36,449 nucleotides of DNA from CAZEDU01 sp964511185. Lineage in GTDB: Bacteria; Myxococcota; Myxococcia; Myxococcales; Myxococcaceae. Shown piece by piece: positions 13,809-21,419 of the stretch (within the stretch, counting starts at the first letter, position 1; each line of letters opens with the position of its first letter). Where the stretch lies: the NCBI GenBank assembly GCA_964511185.1, contig CAZEDU010000046.1, forward strand, positions 1 through 36,449, given 5' to 3'. The notes under the pieces are model-generated. The model saw nothing but the letters and a program-made list of their open reading frames with translations, made no database searches and was not told where the DNA came from. The position numbers and the translations under genes are program-made.

Positions 13809-15827
13809 GTGCCGCCACCCTCGACGCAGGCCGAGCGTTGGTGGTTCTTCACCGGGAAGGGCGGGGTGGGCAAGACGACCTGCGCCGCGGCCTCGTCCCT
13901 CGCGCTCGCCGAGCGGGGCCACCGGGTGCTCGTCGCCTCGACCGACCCGGCCCACTCCCTGGGGGACGCCCTGGGGCAGGGGCTCACGGCCGCCCCGACG
14001 CGCGTCCGCGGCGCCGGCCCGCTCTGGGCGGTCGAGCTCGACGCCGACCGGGCGCTCTCGCGTTGGGTGCACGCGCGGCGCGACGTGCTCGCGCTGGCGG
14101 CCGAGCGCGGCACCTACCTCGACCAGGAAGACATCGAAGGCTTCCTGGCGCTCGCCTTCCCCGGCATCGACGCGCTCTTCGCGCTGCTCGAGCTGATGCG
14201 GTGGCACGACGCGCTCCAGCCCGAGCACGTGGTGGTGGACACCGCGCCCACCGGGCACACGCTCCGCCTGCTGCAGTCTCCACGGGTGTGGCGGCGCATC
14301 GGCGAGGTCATCGACCAGATGCAGGCCAAGCACCGCGTGATGCGGCAGGCGCTCGGCGGCGCGCACCGGGCCGACCAAGTCGATGCGCTGATCGACGAGC
14401 TGAACGGCTTCTCCACCCAGCTCACGCGCCTGGTGACCGACCCGGACCGGGCGCGCTTCCGCTGGGTGACCTTGGCCGAGCCGATGTCGATCGACGAGAT
14501 GAACGATGGCCTGGACGCGCTCGACGGCCTGGGCGCCCCGGTGGAGGACGTCATCGTCAACCGGGTGCTGCCGCCAGGCCGCTCGCGCTGCCCCCACTGC
14601 CGCGCGCGCCGCTCGGTCGAAGCGCGGGCGCTCCGCCGCGTGGCCCAGGGCGTGGCGGTGCCCGTCCGGGTCATCGCGGAGGCCGCCGCCGAGCCGCGCG
14701 GATGGAAGGCGCTCGCCGCAGCGGGCCGGCAGCTCCATGGGCGGCCGCGCGCGCCCCGCCTCACCGCCCAGCCTCCCGGGCGCGGCGAGCGCTCCCAAGA
14801 GAAGGTCCGCGCGGGGAACGGCCCGGCCTTCATCGCCTCGCTGCCCGAAGGGCTCCGGCTGCTCGTCTGGTCCGGCAAGGGGGGCGTGGGCAAGACCAGC
14901 TGCGCCGCGGCGTCCGCGCTGGCGCTCGCCCGCGCGCGGCCACGACACAGGGTGCTCTTGCTCTCGGTCGACCCGGCGCCGTCGCTGGGCGACGCGCTCG
15001 GCATGAAGGTGGGCGACGAGACGACGCCGGTGCCGGGCTTCGAGAACCTGTGGGCGCGCGAGCTCGACGCGGATGCCGTGTTCGCCGCCCAGCGGGCGCG
15101 CTACCAGGCCGCGGTCGACGCGCTGTTCGACGGGCTCCGCGGCGCCTCGCGCCTCGACGCGGCCTATGACCGGGCGATTCTGCGCGACCTCATCGAGCTG
15201 GCGCCGCCGGGCCTCGACGAGCTGATGGGCCTGTTCTCGATGCTCGACGCCATCTTCCCAGTGGGCGCCCGCTCGAGCCCCGCGCTCGAGGCGGCCTTCG
15301 ACCTGGTCGTGCTCGACACCGCGCCCACCGGCCACACCGAGAAGCTGCTGGCGCTGCCGCACGCGGCCGCCGAGTGGGTGCGCGCGCTGCTCGCCCTCCT
15401 GCTCAAGTACCGGCAGCTCGTCGGGCTCGGCCGGCTCGCCGAAGACCTGGTGCTCCTCTCCAAGCAGCTCAGGGCGTTCGACGCGCTCCTTCGAGACCCA
15501 ACGCGGTGCCGCGTGGTGGCCGTCACCCGCGCCGGGCGGCTGCCCCGCGAGGAGACGCTTCGCTGGGTGCGCACGCTGCACGCACTGGGGGTGCGAGGGT
15601 GCGACGTGCTGATCAACGCGGTGACCCCAGGCCCCCGACCTGGCGCTCGCTGCGCCGGCTGCAGCCGCCGGGCGGCCCTGGAGCGCGCCGAGCACCGCGC
15701 GTTGATAGAGGGGCTGGTCGCCTTGCGCCGCCGGCGCGGGGCTGACATCTTGGCGCCGGCCTCGTATCCGTCACCGCACCGCCCATCCGCCCTTCTCAAC
15801 TGGTGCCACGACTGGAGTCCACCGTGA
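13809..15827 (+). CDS. Tandem ArsA/Get3-like ATPase in the gas vesicle cluster
   Basis: 672 residues made of two fused ArsA/Get3-type halves. Half 1 has the deviant Walker A TGKGGVGKTT (15-24), switch I DPAHS (46-50), DTAPTGHT (144-151) and CPHC (261-264). Half 2 has SGKGGVGKTS (355-364), DPAPS (388-392), DTAPTGHT (503-510) and CAGC (615-618). A Get3 dimer binds one zinc through two CxxC pairs, and here both pairs sit on one chain, so the protein should fold as a built-in pseudodimer. Half 1 has no cysteine between Cys25 and Cys261, so the arsenite-site cysteines of plasmid ArsA appear absent. No arsenic genes are nearby. The gene lies inside the gvp operon, with a 3-nt gap on one side and a 4-nt overlap on the other. 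Guiding hydrophobic Gvp subunits is the inferred role. Start GTG 13809. Confidence 0.9.
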   Translation: MPPPSTQAERWWFFTGKGGVGKTTCAAASSLALAERGHRVLVASTDPAHSLGDALGQGLTAAPTRVRGAGPLWAVELDADRALSRWVHARRDVLALAAERGTYLDQEDIEGFLALAFPGIDALFALLELMRWHDALQPEHVVVDTAPTGHTLRLLQSPRVWRRIGEVIDQMQAKHRVMRQALGGAHRADQVDALIDELNGFSTQLTRLVTDPDRARFRWVTLAEPMSIDEMNDGLDALDGLGAPVEDVIVNRVLPPGRSRCPHCRARRSVEARALRRVAQGVAVPVRVIAEAAAEPRGWKALAAAGRQLHGRPRAPRLTAQPPGRGERSQEKVRAGNGPAFIASLPEGLRLLVWSGKGGVGKTSCAAASALALARARPRHRVLLLSVDPAPSLGDALGMKVGDETTPVPGFENLWARELDADAVFAAQRARYQAAVDALFDGLRGASRLDAAYDRAILRDLIELAPPGLDELMGLFSMLDAIFPVGARSSPALEAAFDLVVLDTAPTGHTEKLLALPHAAAEWVRALLALLLKYRQLVGLGRLAEDLVLLSKQLRAFDALLRDPTRCRVVAVTRAGRLPREETLRWVRTLHALGVRGCDVLINAVTPGPRPGARCAGCSRRAALERAEHRALIEGLVALRRRRGADILAPASYPSPHRPSALLNWCHDWSPP

Positions 15828-16606
15828 GCTCACCGACGTCTGCGACTTACGCGTATTGCGCCGTTCGACACCCCACCAAGCCCTCCCTGCGCGGGTTGGG
15901 CGACGGGCTCCCCGGCCTATCGAGCACCCGCGCGCTGTCGGTGAAGAAGGGCGTCTGGCTGGTGGTCGCCGACGCCCCCCTCTCGACCTACGGAGAGGCG
16001 CCCCTCGCCGAAGGGCTCAAGAACTTGAACTGGGTCTCCGAGTGCGCGCTCGCCCACGAGCGGGTGGTGGAGCACTTCCGCGGCGCTTCGAGCCTGGTGC
16101 CCTTCAAGCTCTTCACCCTCTTCCTCGACGACAAACGCGCGCTCGCCCACGCCCAGGACAACCTGGCCCTGCTCGAGTCGGCGCTCACCCGGGTGAAGGA
16201 CCGCGAGGAGTACGGCGTTCGGTTGACGCTCGACGCGCGCGCCGCGATGCGCGCCGCGCGCGAGCGCAACGTCGAGCGCATCACGAGCGGCCGCCACTAC
16301 CTGCTCGCGAAGAAGGGCGCGAAGGACGCGGCGCGGCAGCTCTCCTCCCGCGCCGCCACAGTGGCGGACTCGCTGTTCGGCCTGTTGGCCAAGCGCGCGG
16401 TCGACGCCCGCCGCCGGCCTCCGCTCAACAACACCGCCCTCGGCGGGCGGCTGTTGCTCGACGCCGCGTTCCTGGTGCCGAAGAAGCGCGCCAGCGCCTT
16501 CCGCTCGCTGGTCGCCAAGCAGGCCGCGACGCTCTGGCGCGACGGGCTCGAGGTCGCGCTCACCGGCCCCTGGCCGCCGTACAACTTCATCGCGGGGGAG
16601 GCGTGA
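15824..16606 (+). CDS. gvpF: GvpF/GvpL family gas vesicle protein, paralog 2
   Basis: 260-residue GvpF/L family protein. The core begins at TYAYCAVRHP near the N-terminus, then LNWVSECALAHERVVEHFRGASSLVPFKLFTLF, the EEYGVRLTLDARAAM strand, LLLDAAFLVP and the diagnostic ending LTGPWPPYNFI. Length suits the family without added tails. The start is placed at GTG 15824, which overlaps the ATPase stop (GTGA) and has GGAG upstream. The GTG at 15803 would add seven residues. It also overlaps the next gene by 4 nt. It is one of three divergent GvpF/L copies here; its tight coupling to the ATPase suggests that the two products act together (inference). Confidence 0.88.
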   Translation: MSSPTSATYAYCAVRHPTKPSLRGLGDGLPGLSSTRALSVKKGVWLVVADAPLSTYGEAPLAEGLKNLNWVSECALAHERVVEHFRGASSLVPFKLFTLFLDDKRALAHAQDNLALLESALTRVKDREEYGVRLTLDARAAMRAARERNVERITSGRHYLLAKKGAKDAARQLSSRAATVADSLFGLLAKRAVDARRRPPLNNTALGGRLLLDAAFLVPKKRASAFRSLVAKQAATLWRDGLEVALTGPWPPYNFIAGEA

Positions 16607-16899
16607 GCCCCCGACGTGGGGCGCTGCTCCAGCGCAAGCTGCTCCTCCCCGAGCCGGGCCAAGCCGCGCGACCGCGCAGCCACGCGCGAGACCGGGACGA
16701 CGTCGACGAGCTCGTGGAGCGCGGCGACGCGTCGCTGCTCGACCTGGTCGACAACCTGCTCGCGCGCGGCGCGGTGCTCAACGCCGAGGCGGTGCTGAGC
16801 GTCGCGGGCGTCGATTTGGTCTACCTGCGCCTGACCGCCCTGCTCTGCGCCGCCGACCGGGTGCTGCCCCACGCGCGCCCGAAGCAGCGGAAGCGCTGA
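16603..16899 (+). CDS. gvpS: GvpA-family minor gas vesicle protein (GvpS/GvpM-like)
   Basis: 98-residue protein too divergent to be GvpA but with the same fold pattern. The segment SLLDLVDNLLARGAVLNAEAVL is followed by SVAGVDLVYLRLTALLCAADRVL, which aligns with the helix-beta-beta-helix of GvpA/J/M/S. The N-terminal ~40 residues are charged, and the C-terminus ends in a basic PKQRKR. GvpS and GvpM are minor wall or nucleation components. In actinomycete and Bacillus clusters a GvpS gene lies near gvpL and gvpK, as here, so S is the preferred name. The start is GTG 16603, overlapping the upstream gvpF stop (GTGA). The next gvpF/L starts 7 nt downstream. Confidence 0.75.
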   Translation: MSPRRGALLQRKLLLPEPGQAARPRSHARDRDDVDELVERGDASLLDLVDNLLARGAVLNAEAVLSVAGVDLVYLRLTALLCAADRVLPHARPKQRKR

Positions 16900-16906
16900 G
16901 GTCGCC

Positions 16907-17557
16907 GTGGGGCTGTACGTGTACGCGCTGCGCAAGACCGCGCCCCGCCGCCCGCCGCGCCTCAGGGGCCTCGCCTCGGCCCCGGTCCGCTGGCGGCGCG
17001 TGGGCGCGCTGTGGGCGGCGGTCTCGAGCTTGTGGCGCGCGCCCCGCGCGACGAAGCCCTCCTTGAGCACGCACGACGCGGTGGTGCGCGCGCTGTGGGT
17101 CGAGCGCGCGGCCGTGCTCCCGCTCGGCTTCGGCGTGTGGCTTGAGAACGAGCGCGCGCTCGCGGATGCGCTGCGGGCGCGGGGCGGCGACTTTCGCGAC
17201 GCGCTCGCGGCGGTGAAGGGGCGCGCGCAGATGACGCTCCGGGTCTTGCGCACCGCGCCGGCCGCGGCCGTCCCCGCGCCGCGCGCGAGCGGCACCGCCT
17301 ACCTGTCGTGGCTGCGCGACCGCGCGCGCGTCCGCGAGCTCGACCCGCTCCGGCCCGCGCTCGACAAGCTGACGCGCGCCGAGCGCGTGCACCGCCACGA
17401 CGGCGAGCTGCTGCTGGCGAGCGTCTATCACCTCGTCGACCGCGCGCGCGTCGACCCATACTTGAGGGCGATCGCCGAAGCGCCCGCCGCCCCCGGCGTT
17501 CGGCTGATCGCGAGCGGCCCGTTCCCGCCTTACGCCTTCGGGCCCGAGCGCTTTTGA
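16907..17557 (+). CDS. GvpF/GvpL family gas vesicle protein, paralog 3 (short)
   Basis: 216-residue GvpF/L protein, shorter and more divergent than the other two. It opens with GLYVYALRKTAP, keeps the block AVLPLGFGVWLENERALADAL and the strand GRAQMTLRVLR, and ends with IASGPFPPYAFGPERF, a variant of the GPWPPYNF motif. The middle is rich in Arg and Ala. The start is GTG 16907, 7 nt after the preceding stop; GvpK follows 15 nt after its own stop. Its conserved ends show that it is complete rather than truncated, but it may have a distinct partner among the GvpA-like proteins. F/L class cannot be assigned by eye. Confidence 0.82.
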   Translation: MGLYVYALRKTAPRRPPRLRGLASAPVRWRRVGALWAAVSSLWRAPRATKPSLSTHDAVVRALWVERAAVLPLGFGVWLENERALADALRARGGDFRDALAAVKGRAQMTLRVLRTAPAAAVPAPRASGTAYLSWLRDRARVRELDPLRPALDKLTRAERVHRHDGELLLASVYHLVDRARVDPYLRAIAEAPAAPGVRLIASGPFPPYAFGPERF

Positions 17558-17572
17558 GCCAAAGTCCTTCGC

Positions 17573-17965
17573 ATGCCCAAACCGCGCTCCAGCCGCCCCA
17601 AGCCCCGCGCCCGACGCGCGCGCCCGCAGCGCCTGGGCCCGCTCGAGGTGCGCGAGGTGACGGCGCTGCGCCAGGAGCTCGAGCGGCTGGCGCCCAAGCG
17701 CTCCGCGCGCTGGAACGCCGATCCGGAAGAGGTGCAGCGCTCGGTCGCGAAGCTCGTGCTCACCCTGGTCGATTTCCTGCGGCAGCTGCTCGAGCGGCAG
17801 GCCATTCGCCGCGTGGAGAACAAGACCTTGACCAAGAAACAGACGGAGGATGTGGGGCGAGCGTTGATGCAACTGGAGGACACCATTCGCGCTCTCGCCG
17901 TCCAGTTTGGAATTGATCCATCCGAGCTGAACTTGGAGCTCGGTCCGCTGGGTCGGCTGATGTAG
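17573..17965 (+). CDS. gvpK: Gas vesicle protein GvpK
   Basis: 130-residue protein whose residues ~45-130 match GvpK closely: RWNADPEEVQRSVAKLVLTL, VDFLRQLLERQAIRRVE, the central LTKKQTEDVGRALMQLEDTI, and the end FGIDPSELNLELGPLGRLM. GvpK is a small accessory protein needed for vesicle formation in all well-studied clusters. The first ~20 residues are a Pro/Arg/Lys tail (PKPRSSRPKPRARRARPQR) outside the conserved region, like the basic tails on several other proteins in this operon. It is the last gene of the cluster: a 92-nt gap with a possible new promoter follows. Confidence 0.92.
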   Translation: MPKPRSSRPKPRARRARPQRLGPLEVREVTALRQELERLAPKRSARWNADPEEVQRSVAKLVLTLVDFLRQLLERQAIRRVENKTLTKKQTEDVGRALMQLEDTIRALAVQFGIDPSELNLELGPLGRLM

Positions 17966-18018
17966 GTGACCCGGCATTTGTCGGGGAGCAACCAGTCGAG
18001 CCCGGGCCAGGGCGGCGT

Positions 18019-18024
18019 TATGCT
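18019..18024 (+). promoter_or_regulatory. Possible -10 element (TATGCT) before the envelope operon
   Basis: The 92 nt after gvpK hold GTTATGCT at 18017-18024, 33 nt before the TTG start of the receiver gene. TATGCT fits four of six -10 bases. No good -35 is visible at 17 nt. Similar TAnnnT elements lie just before other transcription-unit starts here, such as TACATT at 31010 and TACCAT at about 25656. Confidence 0.25.
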
Positions 18025-18057
18025 CAGCCATCCCTCGCCGTCCGGGCAAAGACCACC

Positions 18058-18468
18058 TTGGATCTGAACGCGAAAATCCCCGGCCGAATCCTGGTCATCG
18101 ACGACGAGAAGTCAGCGCGCCTGTTGCTGGAGCGCATCTTGAGCCGCGCCGGCCACGAGGTGGTCCTGGCGGAGACCGGTGAGCAAGGCCTCGAGCGGCT
18201 CGCGCGCATGTCGTTCGATCTGCTGATCACCGACAAGAACCTGCCGGGCGTCGACGGCCTGGAGGTCGTCCGCATCGCGCGCACCACCCAGCCCGCGCTT
18301 CAGGCGGTGGTGATCACCGGCCTGCCCACGCCCGAGACGAAGACGCGCGCGCGCGAGCTCGGCGTCTTCTCGTACGTCACCAAGCCGTTCGGCGTGATGG
18401 ACATTCTGGGCACCTGCGATGCGGCGATTCGCCTCGCGCGCGAGGGCATCGCCGCGCGGACGCCGTAG
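18058..18468 (+). CDS. Single-domain response regulator (envelope operon)
   Basis: 136-residue receiver. Acidic residues occur in VIDDEKSA, the phospho-acceptor is Asp59 (LLITDKNLPGVDG), the conserved Thr is in VVITGL, and the Lys is in YVTKPFG. There is no output domain beyond a short C-terminal helix. The frame begins at TTG 18058; no in-frame ATG or GTG lies nearby upstream that would fit the domain. It starts a five-gene unit whose last gene is a membrane histidine kinase, so the two may be cognate although 5 kb apart (inference). It is not part of the gas vesicle pattern by content, although it is on the same strand 92 nt after gvpK. Confidence 0.88.
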   Translation: MDLNAKIPGRILVIDDEKSARLLLERILSRAGHEVVLAETGEQGLERLARMSFDLLITDKNLPGVDGLEVVRIARTTQPALQAVVITGLPTPETKTRARELGVFSYVTKPFGVMDILGTCDAAIRLAREGIAARTP

Positions 18469-18486
18469 CCTCTCTTCCGTAGCCTT

Positions 18487-18501
18487 CGGAGGAAAGCCAT
18501 C
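18487..18501 (+). promoter_or_regulatory. Strong ribosome binding site followed by ATC, likely start of the FecR gene
   Basis: CGGAGG (18487-18492), six bases, then ATC (18499-18501), in frame with the FecR-like protein. No ATG, GTG or TTG start lies between the upstream stop (18468) and GTG 18595. Starting at 18595 would cut through the N-terminal membrane helix. The ATC is either a rare start codon or a miscalled ATG. Confidence 0.5.
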
Positions 18502-19734
18502 GAAGCGACTGCCGGCAACGCGCCTTCCGAACGCCTGCAGCTGCAAGACTGGCTGCTGCTCGCCGTCGCCTGCGTCGGCGCGGTCTCCTCCGGGGTGCTG
18601 CTCTCTCAGCCGCTCGGGTCGCGCGCGGCGCACGCCGCGGAGCAGGTGGCGCAGGTGAGCTCGACGGCCTCCGGGCTGCGCCGCCGCGCCGCGCAGAGCC
18701 TGGTGTGGGAAGACCTGACCACCGGCGCGCCGGTCTACGAAGCCGACTCGCTCTTCGTCCCGCCCGGGAGCGAGGCGCGCGTCACCTTCACCAACGGCTC
18801 GGTCCTGGAGATCGACGACAACTCGCTGGTGGTCGTCGAGTCCGCCGGCCGGCGCGAGCGGCTCACCATCGCGCTGCGGAAGGGCTCGCTCGTCGGCAGC
18901 GCCAGCCAGGGGCCGCTCGACATCCGCAGCGGCGAGGCCGTCACCACGCTCGACGGGCGGAGCGCGGCCCGGGTGGCGAACGAGGAGGCGCGCAGCGAGA
19001 TCGAAGTGCTCGAGGGCGCCGCGCGGCTGCAGACCCCGTCGCACGCGGCCGAGCTGGGCCGGAACGAGCTCGCCGCCGTGGGCCAGGCGGGCGAGGTCCG
19101 CAAGTCGACCCCGCCGCGCGTGGCGCTCGAGTCGCCTCGGCGGCACGAACGGATCCGCTTCCGCGCGCGGCTGCCCACCGTCGCGCTCCGCTGGTCGGGC
19201 GAGCTGCCCTCTGGCGCGCGCGTCCAGATCGCCCGAGACCGCGGCTTCGGCTTCATCGCGGTGGGCGCGCCCGCGCGAGGCCACGGCTACGCCTTCGACC
19301 GCGCCGCGCCGGGGGTCTTCTGGTGGCGGCTGGTCGACGCGGCGGGCGCCCCGCTCTCCGAAGCGCGCCGCTTCTCGCTGCTCGAGGACGTGCCGCCCAA
19401 GCCCATCGGCCCCAAGCCCGACGAGGTGGTCTGGTCCACGCCGATTCGCCCCGCGCTCTTCGTGTGGAGCGAGGTGAAGGGCGTGAGCCGCTATCAGCTC
19501 GAGCTCGCGCGCGATCCAAGCTTCGCGCGCCTGGCGCACACCGAGCACGCCGAGCGGCCGCAGGTCTGGGTGAGCCACCCGTTGCCGGAGGGCGTCTACT
19601 ACTGGCGCGTGCGCGCGGACGACAGCGAGCGCACCGACGCGCCCTACTCGAAGGCACGCGCGTTCCGCTTGATTCACAAGCCGCTGCCCGCGGCGCCCGA
19701 GCTGATGCGGCCGGAGCTCGAGGTGTCGCCATGA
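18499..19734 (+). CDS. FecR-domain membrane-anchored protein with FN3-like repeats
   Basis: About 411 residues if translation begins at ATC 18499. The N-terminus then has a single transmembrane or signal helix (DWLLLAVACVGAVSSGVLLS). A FecR-like beta domain follows at about residues 65-195, with FVPPGSEARVTFTNGSVLEID, LRKGSLVGSAS and IEVLEGAARLQTP. Two beta domains of about 90 residues come next, each with the pattern Y-x-L-E-x-A-D-x-x-F and a YYWRVRADD strand, similar to fibronectin-type repeats found in other myxobacterial FecR proteins. The location should be periplasmic or membrane-anchored. Unlike FecR of iron transport, no sigma factor or TonB receptor is nearby. The stop overlaps the next gene (ATGA at 19731). 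If only standard starts are allowed, the call would be 18595-19734. Confidence 0.78.
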   Translation: MEATAGNAPSERLQLQDWLLLAVACVGAVSSGVLLSQPLGSRAAHAAEQVAQVSSTASGLRRRAAQSLVWEDLTTGAPVYEADSLFVPPGSEARVTFTNGSVLEIDDNSLVVVESAGRRERLTIALRKGSLVGSASQGPLDIRSGEAVTTLDGRSAARVANEEARSEIEVLEGAARLQTPSHAAELGRNELAAVGQAGEVRKSTPPRVALESPRRHERIRFRARLPTVALRWSGELPSGARVQIARDRGFGFIAVGAPARGHGYAFDRAAPGVFWWRLVDAAGAPLSEARRFSLLEDVPPKPIGPKPDEVVWSTPIRPALFVWSEVKGVSRYQLELARDPSFARLAHTEHAERPQVWVSHPLPEGVYYWRVRADDSERTDAPYSKARAFRLIHKPLPAAPELMRPELEVSP

Positions 19735-21419
19735 CCGGCGCCCGCCTCCTCGCCGCGCTGCTGGCGTGCGCGTCGAGCCTGGCCCTGGCGCAGACGGCGA
19801 GCGTGGTCCTGCGCTGGTCGGCGGTCGAGGGGGCGCAGCGCTATGATTTGCAGATCGCCAAGGACCCGGCGTTCGAGCAGCGGGTGCTCGAGAAGTCGCT
19901 GCCCACCCCGGGCTTCCGCTGGGAGAAGCTGCCCGCCGAGCAGTTCTACTGGCGGGTGCGCAGCGTCGACGCCGAAGGCCGCGCCGGGCTGTGGAGCGCC
20001 GCGCAGACCATCGCTCGGGCCAACGCACCGCCCTCGCCGCTCGCGCCCGACGACGGCGCCAAGCTGGCCTGGGACGGCGAGCGCCCCGAGGTCGAGCTCC
20101 GGTTCGAGTCGAGCCCGGTCTTCAAGGCGTTCATCGTCGAGGTGGCGGGCGACGCGTCTTTCTCCGGCGCCCGCACGTTCGAGACGAGCGCGCCGAGCTT
20201 GGCGCTGCCGCTCACCCAGACGGGCGCGCTGCGCGAGCGCGTGCGCGGCGTCGACCTGGAAGGGCGGACGAGCGAGCCGAGCCCCGCGCGGCAGCTGCGC
20301 GTCACCCCCGGGGCGCCGCGGACCCGGCCGGTGGCGAAGCCCACCTGGGCCCCCGCGGCGCCGCTAACCCTCTCGTGGCTGCCCGCGGGCGGCGCCCAGA
20401 AGTACGAGGTCGAGCTCCAAGGCCGCGGCAAGCCGCTCGCGAGGAAGACCACGGCCGGCACCGAGCTGACCTTCACCCCGCCCGGCCCCGGCCCCTACCG
20501 CTGGCGCGTGGTGGCGGTGGACGCGGTCGGCACCCGAGGCGACTGGACCGACTGGTTGACGTTCGAGCTGCGCCTTGGGCCGCCCGAGCTGGTGACGCCC
20601 GCGGACGCGCAGCAGCTCGCGCGCGCGGCCGCGCCCTCGGCGCACCTGCGCTGGAAACCGGTGGCCGGCGCGGAGAGCTACCGCGTCGAGGTGGTCGCGC
20701 TGGACGGACGGCTGGTGCGCGGCGAGCAGACGCGCGCGGTCGAGCTGCCGCTCGGGCTCGAGCTGCCGCCTGGCACCTACCGCTGGACCGTCCACGCGCT
20801 CGACGCGGGCCTGCAGCCTTCGTCTTCCGCGCCGGCCCGCACCTTCGTGGTGCACGACGCGCCGCTCGCGCCGCCGCAGCAGGCGAGCGCCGGCGCCGCT
20901 GGAGGACCGGCCGCGCCCGACGCCGTGGAGCGCCGCTGGACCGCGGGCGCGCAGCTCGGCTGGTTCACCAATTTCGGGAGCCTCACTTCGCCTTCGCTCG
21001 CGCTCGTCGCGGCCTACCGCACGCCCTACGCGCGCGAGCGCCTGCTCGTGTCGGCGCGCCTGGCGGTGCACGGCGGCGGGCGCGCGCTGCCGCCCTTGCC
21101 CGTGTCGCAGGAGGTCTGGCAGAGCAGCGCGCAGGTGGTGCCGCTCTCGGTGTTGGGGCTCTACGAGCACCCGCTCGACGGCTTCCTCGTACACGGCGGC
21201 CTGGGGCCCACCTTGAGCTGGGTGCGCGTCACCTTGGGGCCAGAGGTTCAAATGGGCCCGGTGCTCGGCGCGCAGGCGGTCGCCGGCGGCGCGCGCGCGT
21301 GGGGCATCGGCGACGTCTTCGCCGAGCTGTCCTATCTCTACGCCCCCTTCGCGTCGGACACCTTGAAGGTGCGCGCGGGCGGCTTCACGCTGTCTGCGGG
21401 CTATCGGGTGAGGCTGTGA
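19731..21419 (+). CDS. Exported FN3-like repeat protein with C-terminal beta-barrel
   Basis: 562 residues with a clear signal peptide (LLAALLACASSLALAQ). Four consecutive ~90-residue beta repeats share the pattern LRWxxVxGAxxYxLxI...YxWRVRxVDxxG, seen near residues 24-100, 100-190, 205-285 and 290-370. They match the repeats of the preceding FecR-like protein, so the two genes are probably related by duplication of this module. After a Gly/Pro/Ala linker, the last ~165 residues alternate hydrophobic and polar residues, with features such as WTAGAQLGWFTNFG and GGFTLSAGYRVRL. The terminal strand-like segment suggests an outer-membrane barrel. The start ATG 19731 overlaps the upstream stop by 4 nt. 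Function unknown; an outer-membrane anchor or channel paired with the FecR-like protein is an inference. Confidence 0.8.
   Translation: MTGARLLAALLACASSLALAQTASVVLRWSAVEGAQRYDLQIAKDPAFEQRVLEKSLPTPGFRWEKLPAEQFYWRVRSVDAEGRAGLWSAAQTIARANAPPSPLAPDDGAKLAWDGERPEVELRFESSPVFKAFIVEVAGDASFSGARTFETSAPSLALPLTQTGALRERVRGVDLEGRTSEPSPARQLRVTPGAPRTRPVAKPTWAPAAPLTLSWLPAGGAQKYEVELQGRGKPLARKTTAGTELTFTPPGPGPYRWRVVAVDAVGTRGDWTDWLTFELRLGPPELVTPADAQQLARAAAPSAHLRWKPVAGAESYRVEVVALDGRLVRGEQTRAVELPLGLELPPGTYRWTVHALDAGLQPSSSAPARTFVVHDAPLAPPQQASAGAAGGPAAPDAVERRWTAGAQLGWFTNFGSLTSPSLALVAAYRTPYARERLLVSARLAVHGGGRALPPLPVSQEVWQSSAQVVPLSVLGLYEHPLDGFLVHGGLGPTLSWVRVTLGPEVQMGPVLGAQAVAGGARAWGIGDVFAELSYLYAPFASDTLKVRAGGFTLSAGYRVRL

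Noticed and set aside
13809..15827. Arsenite efflux ATPase (ArsA) as the function
   Set aside because: No arsB, arsR, arsC or arsD nearby; metal-site cysteines missing in half 1; CxxC pairs and gas vesicle context fit a Get3-like role better.
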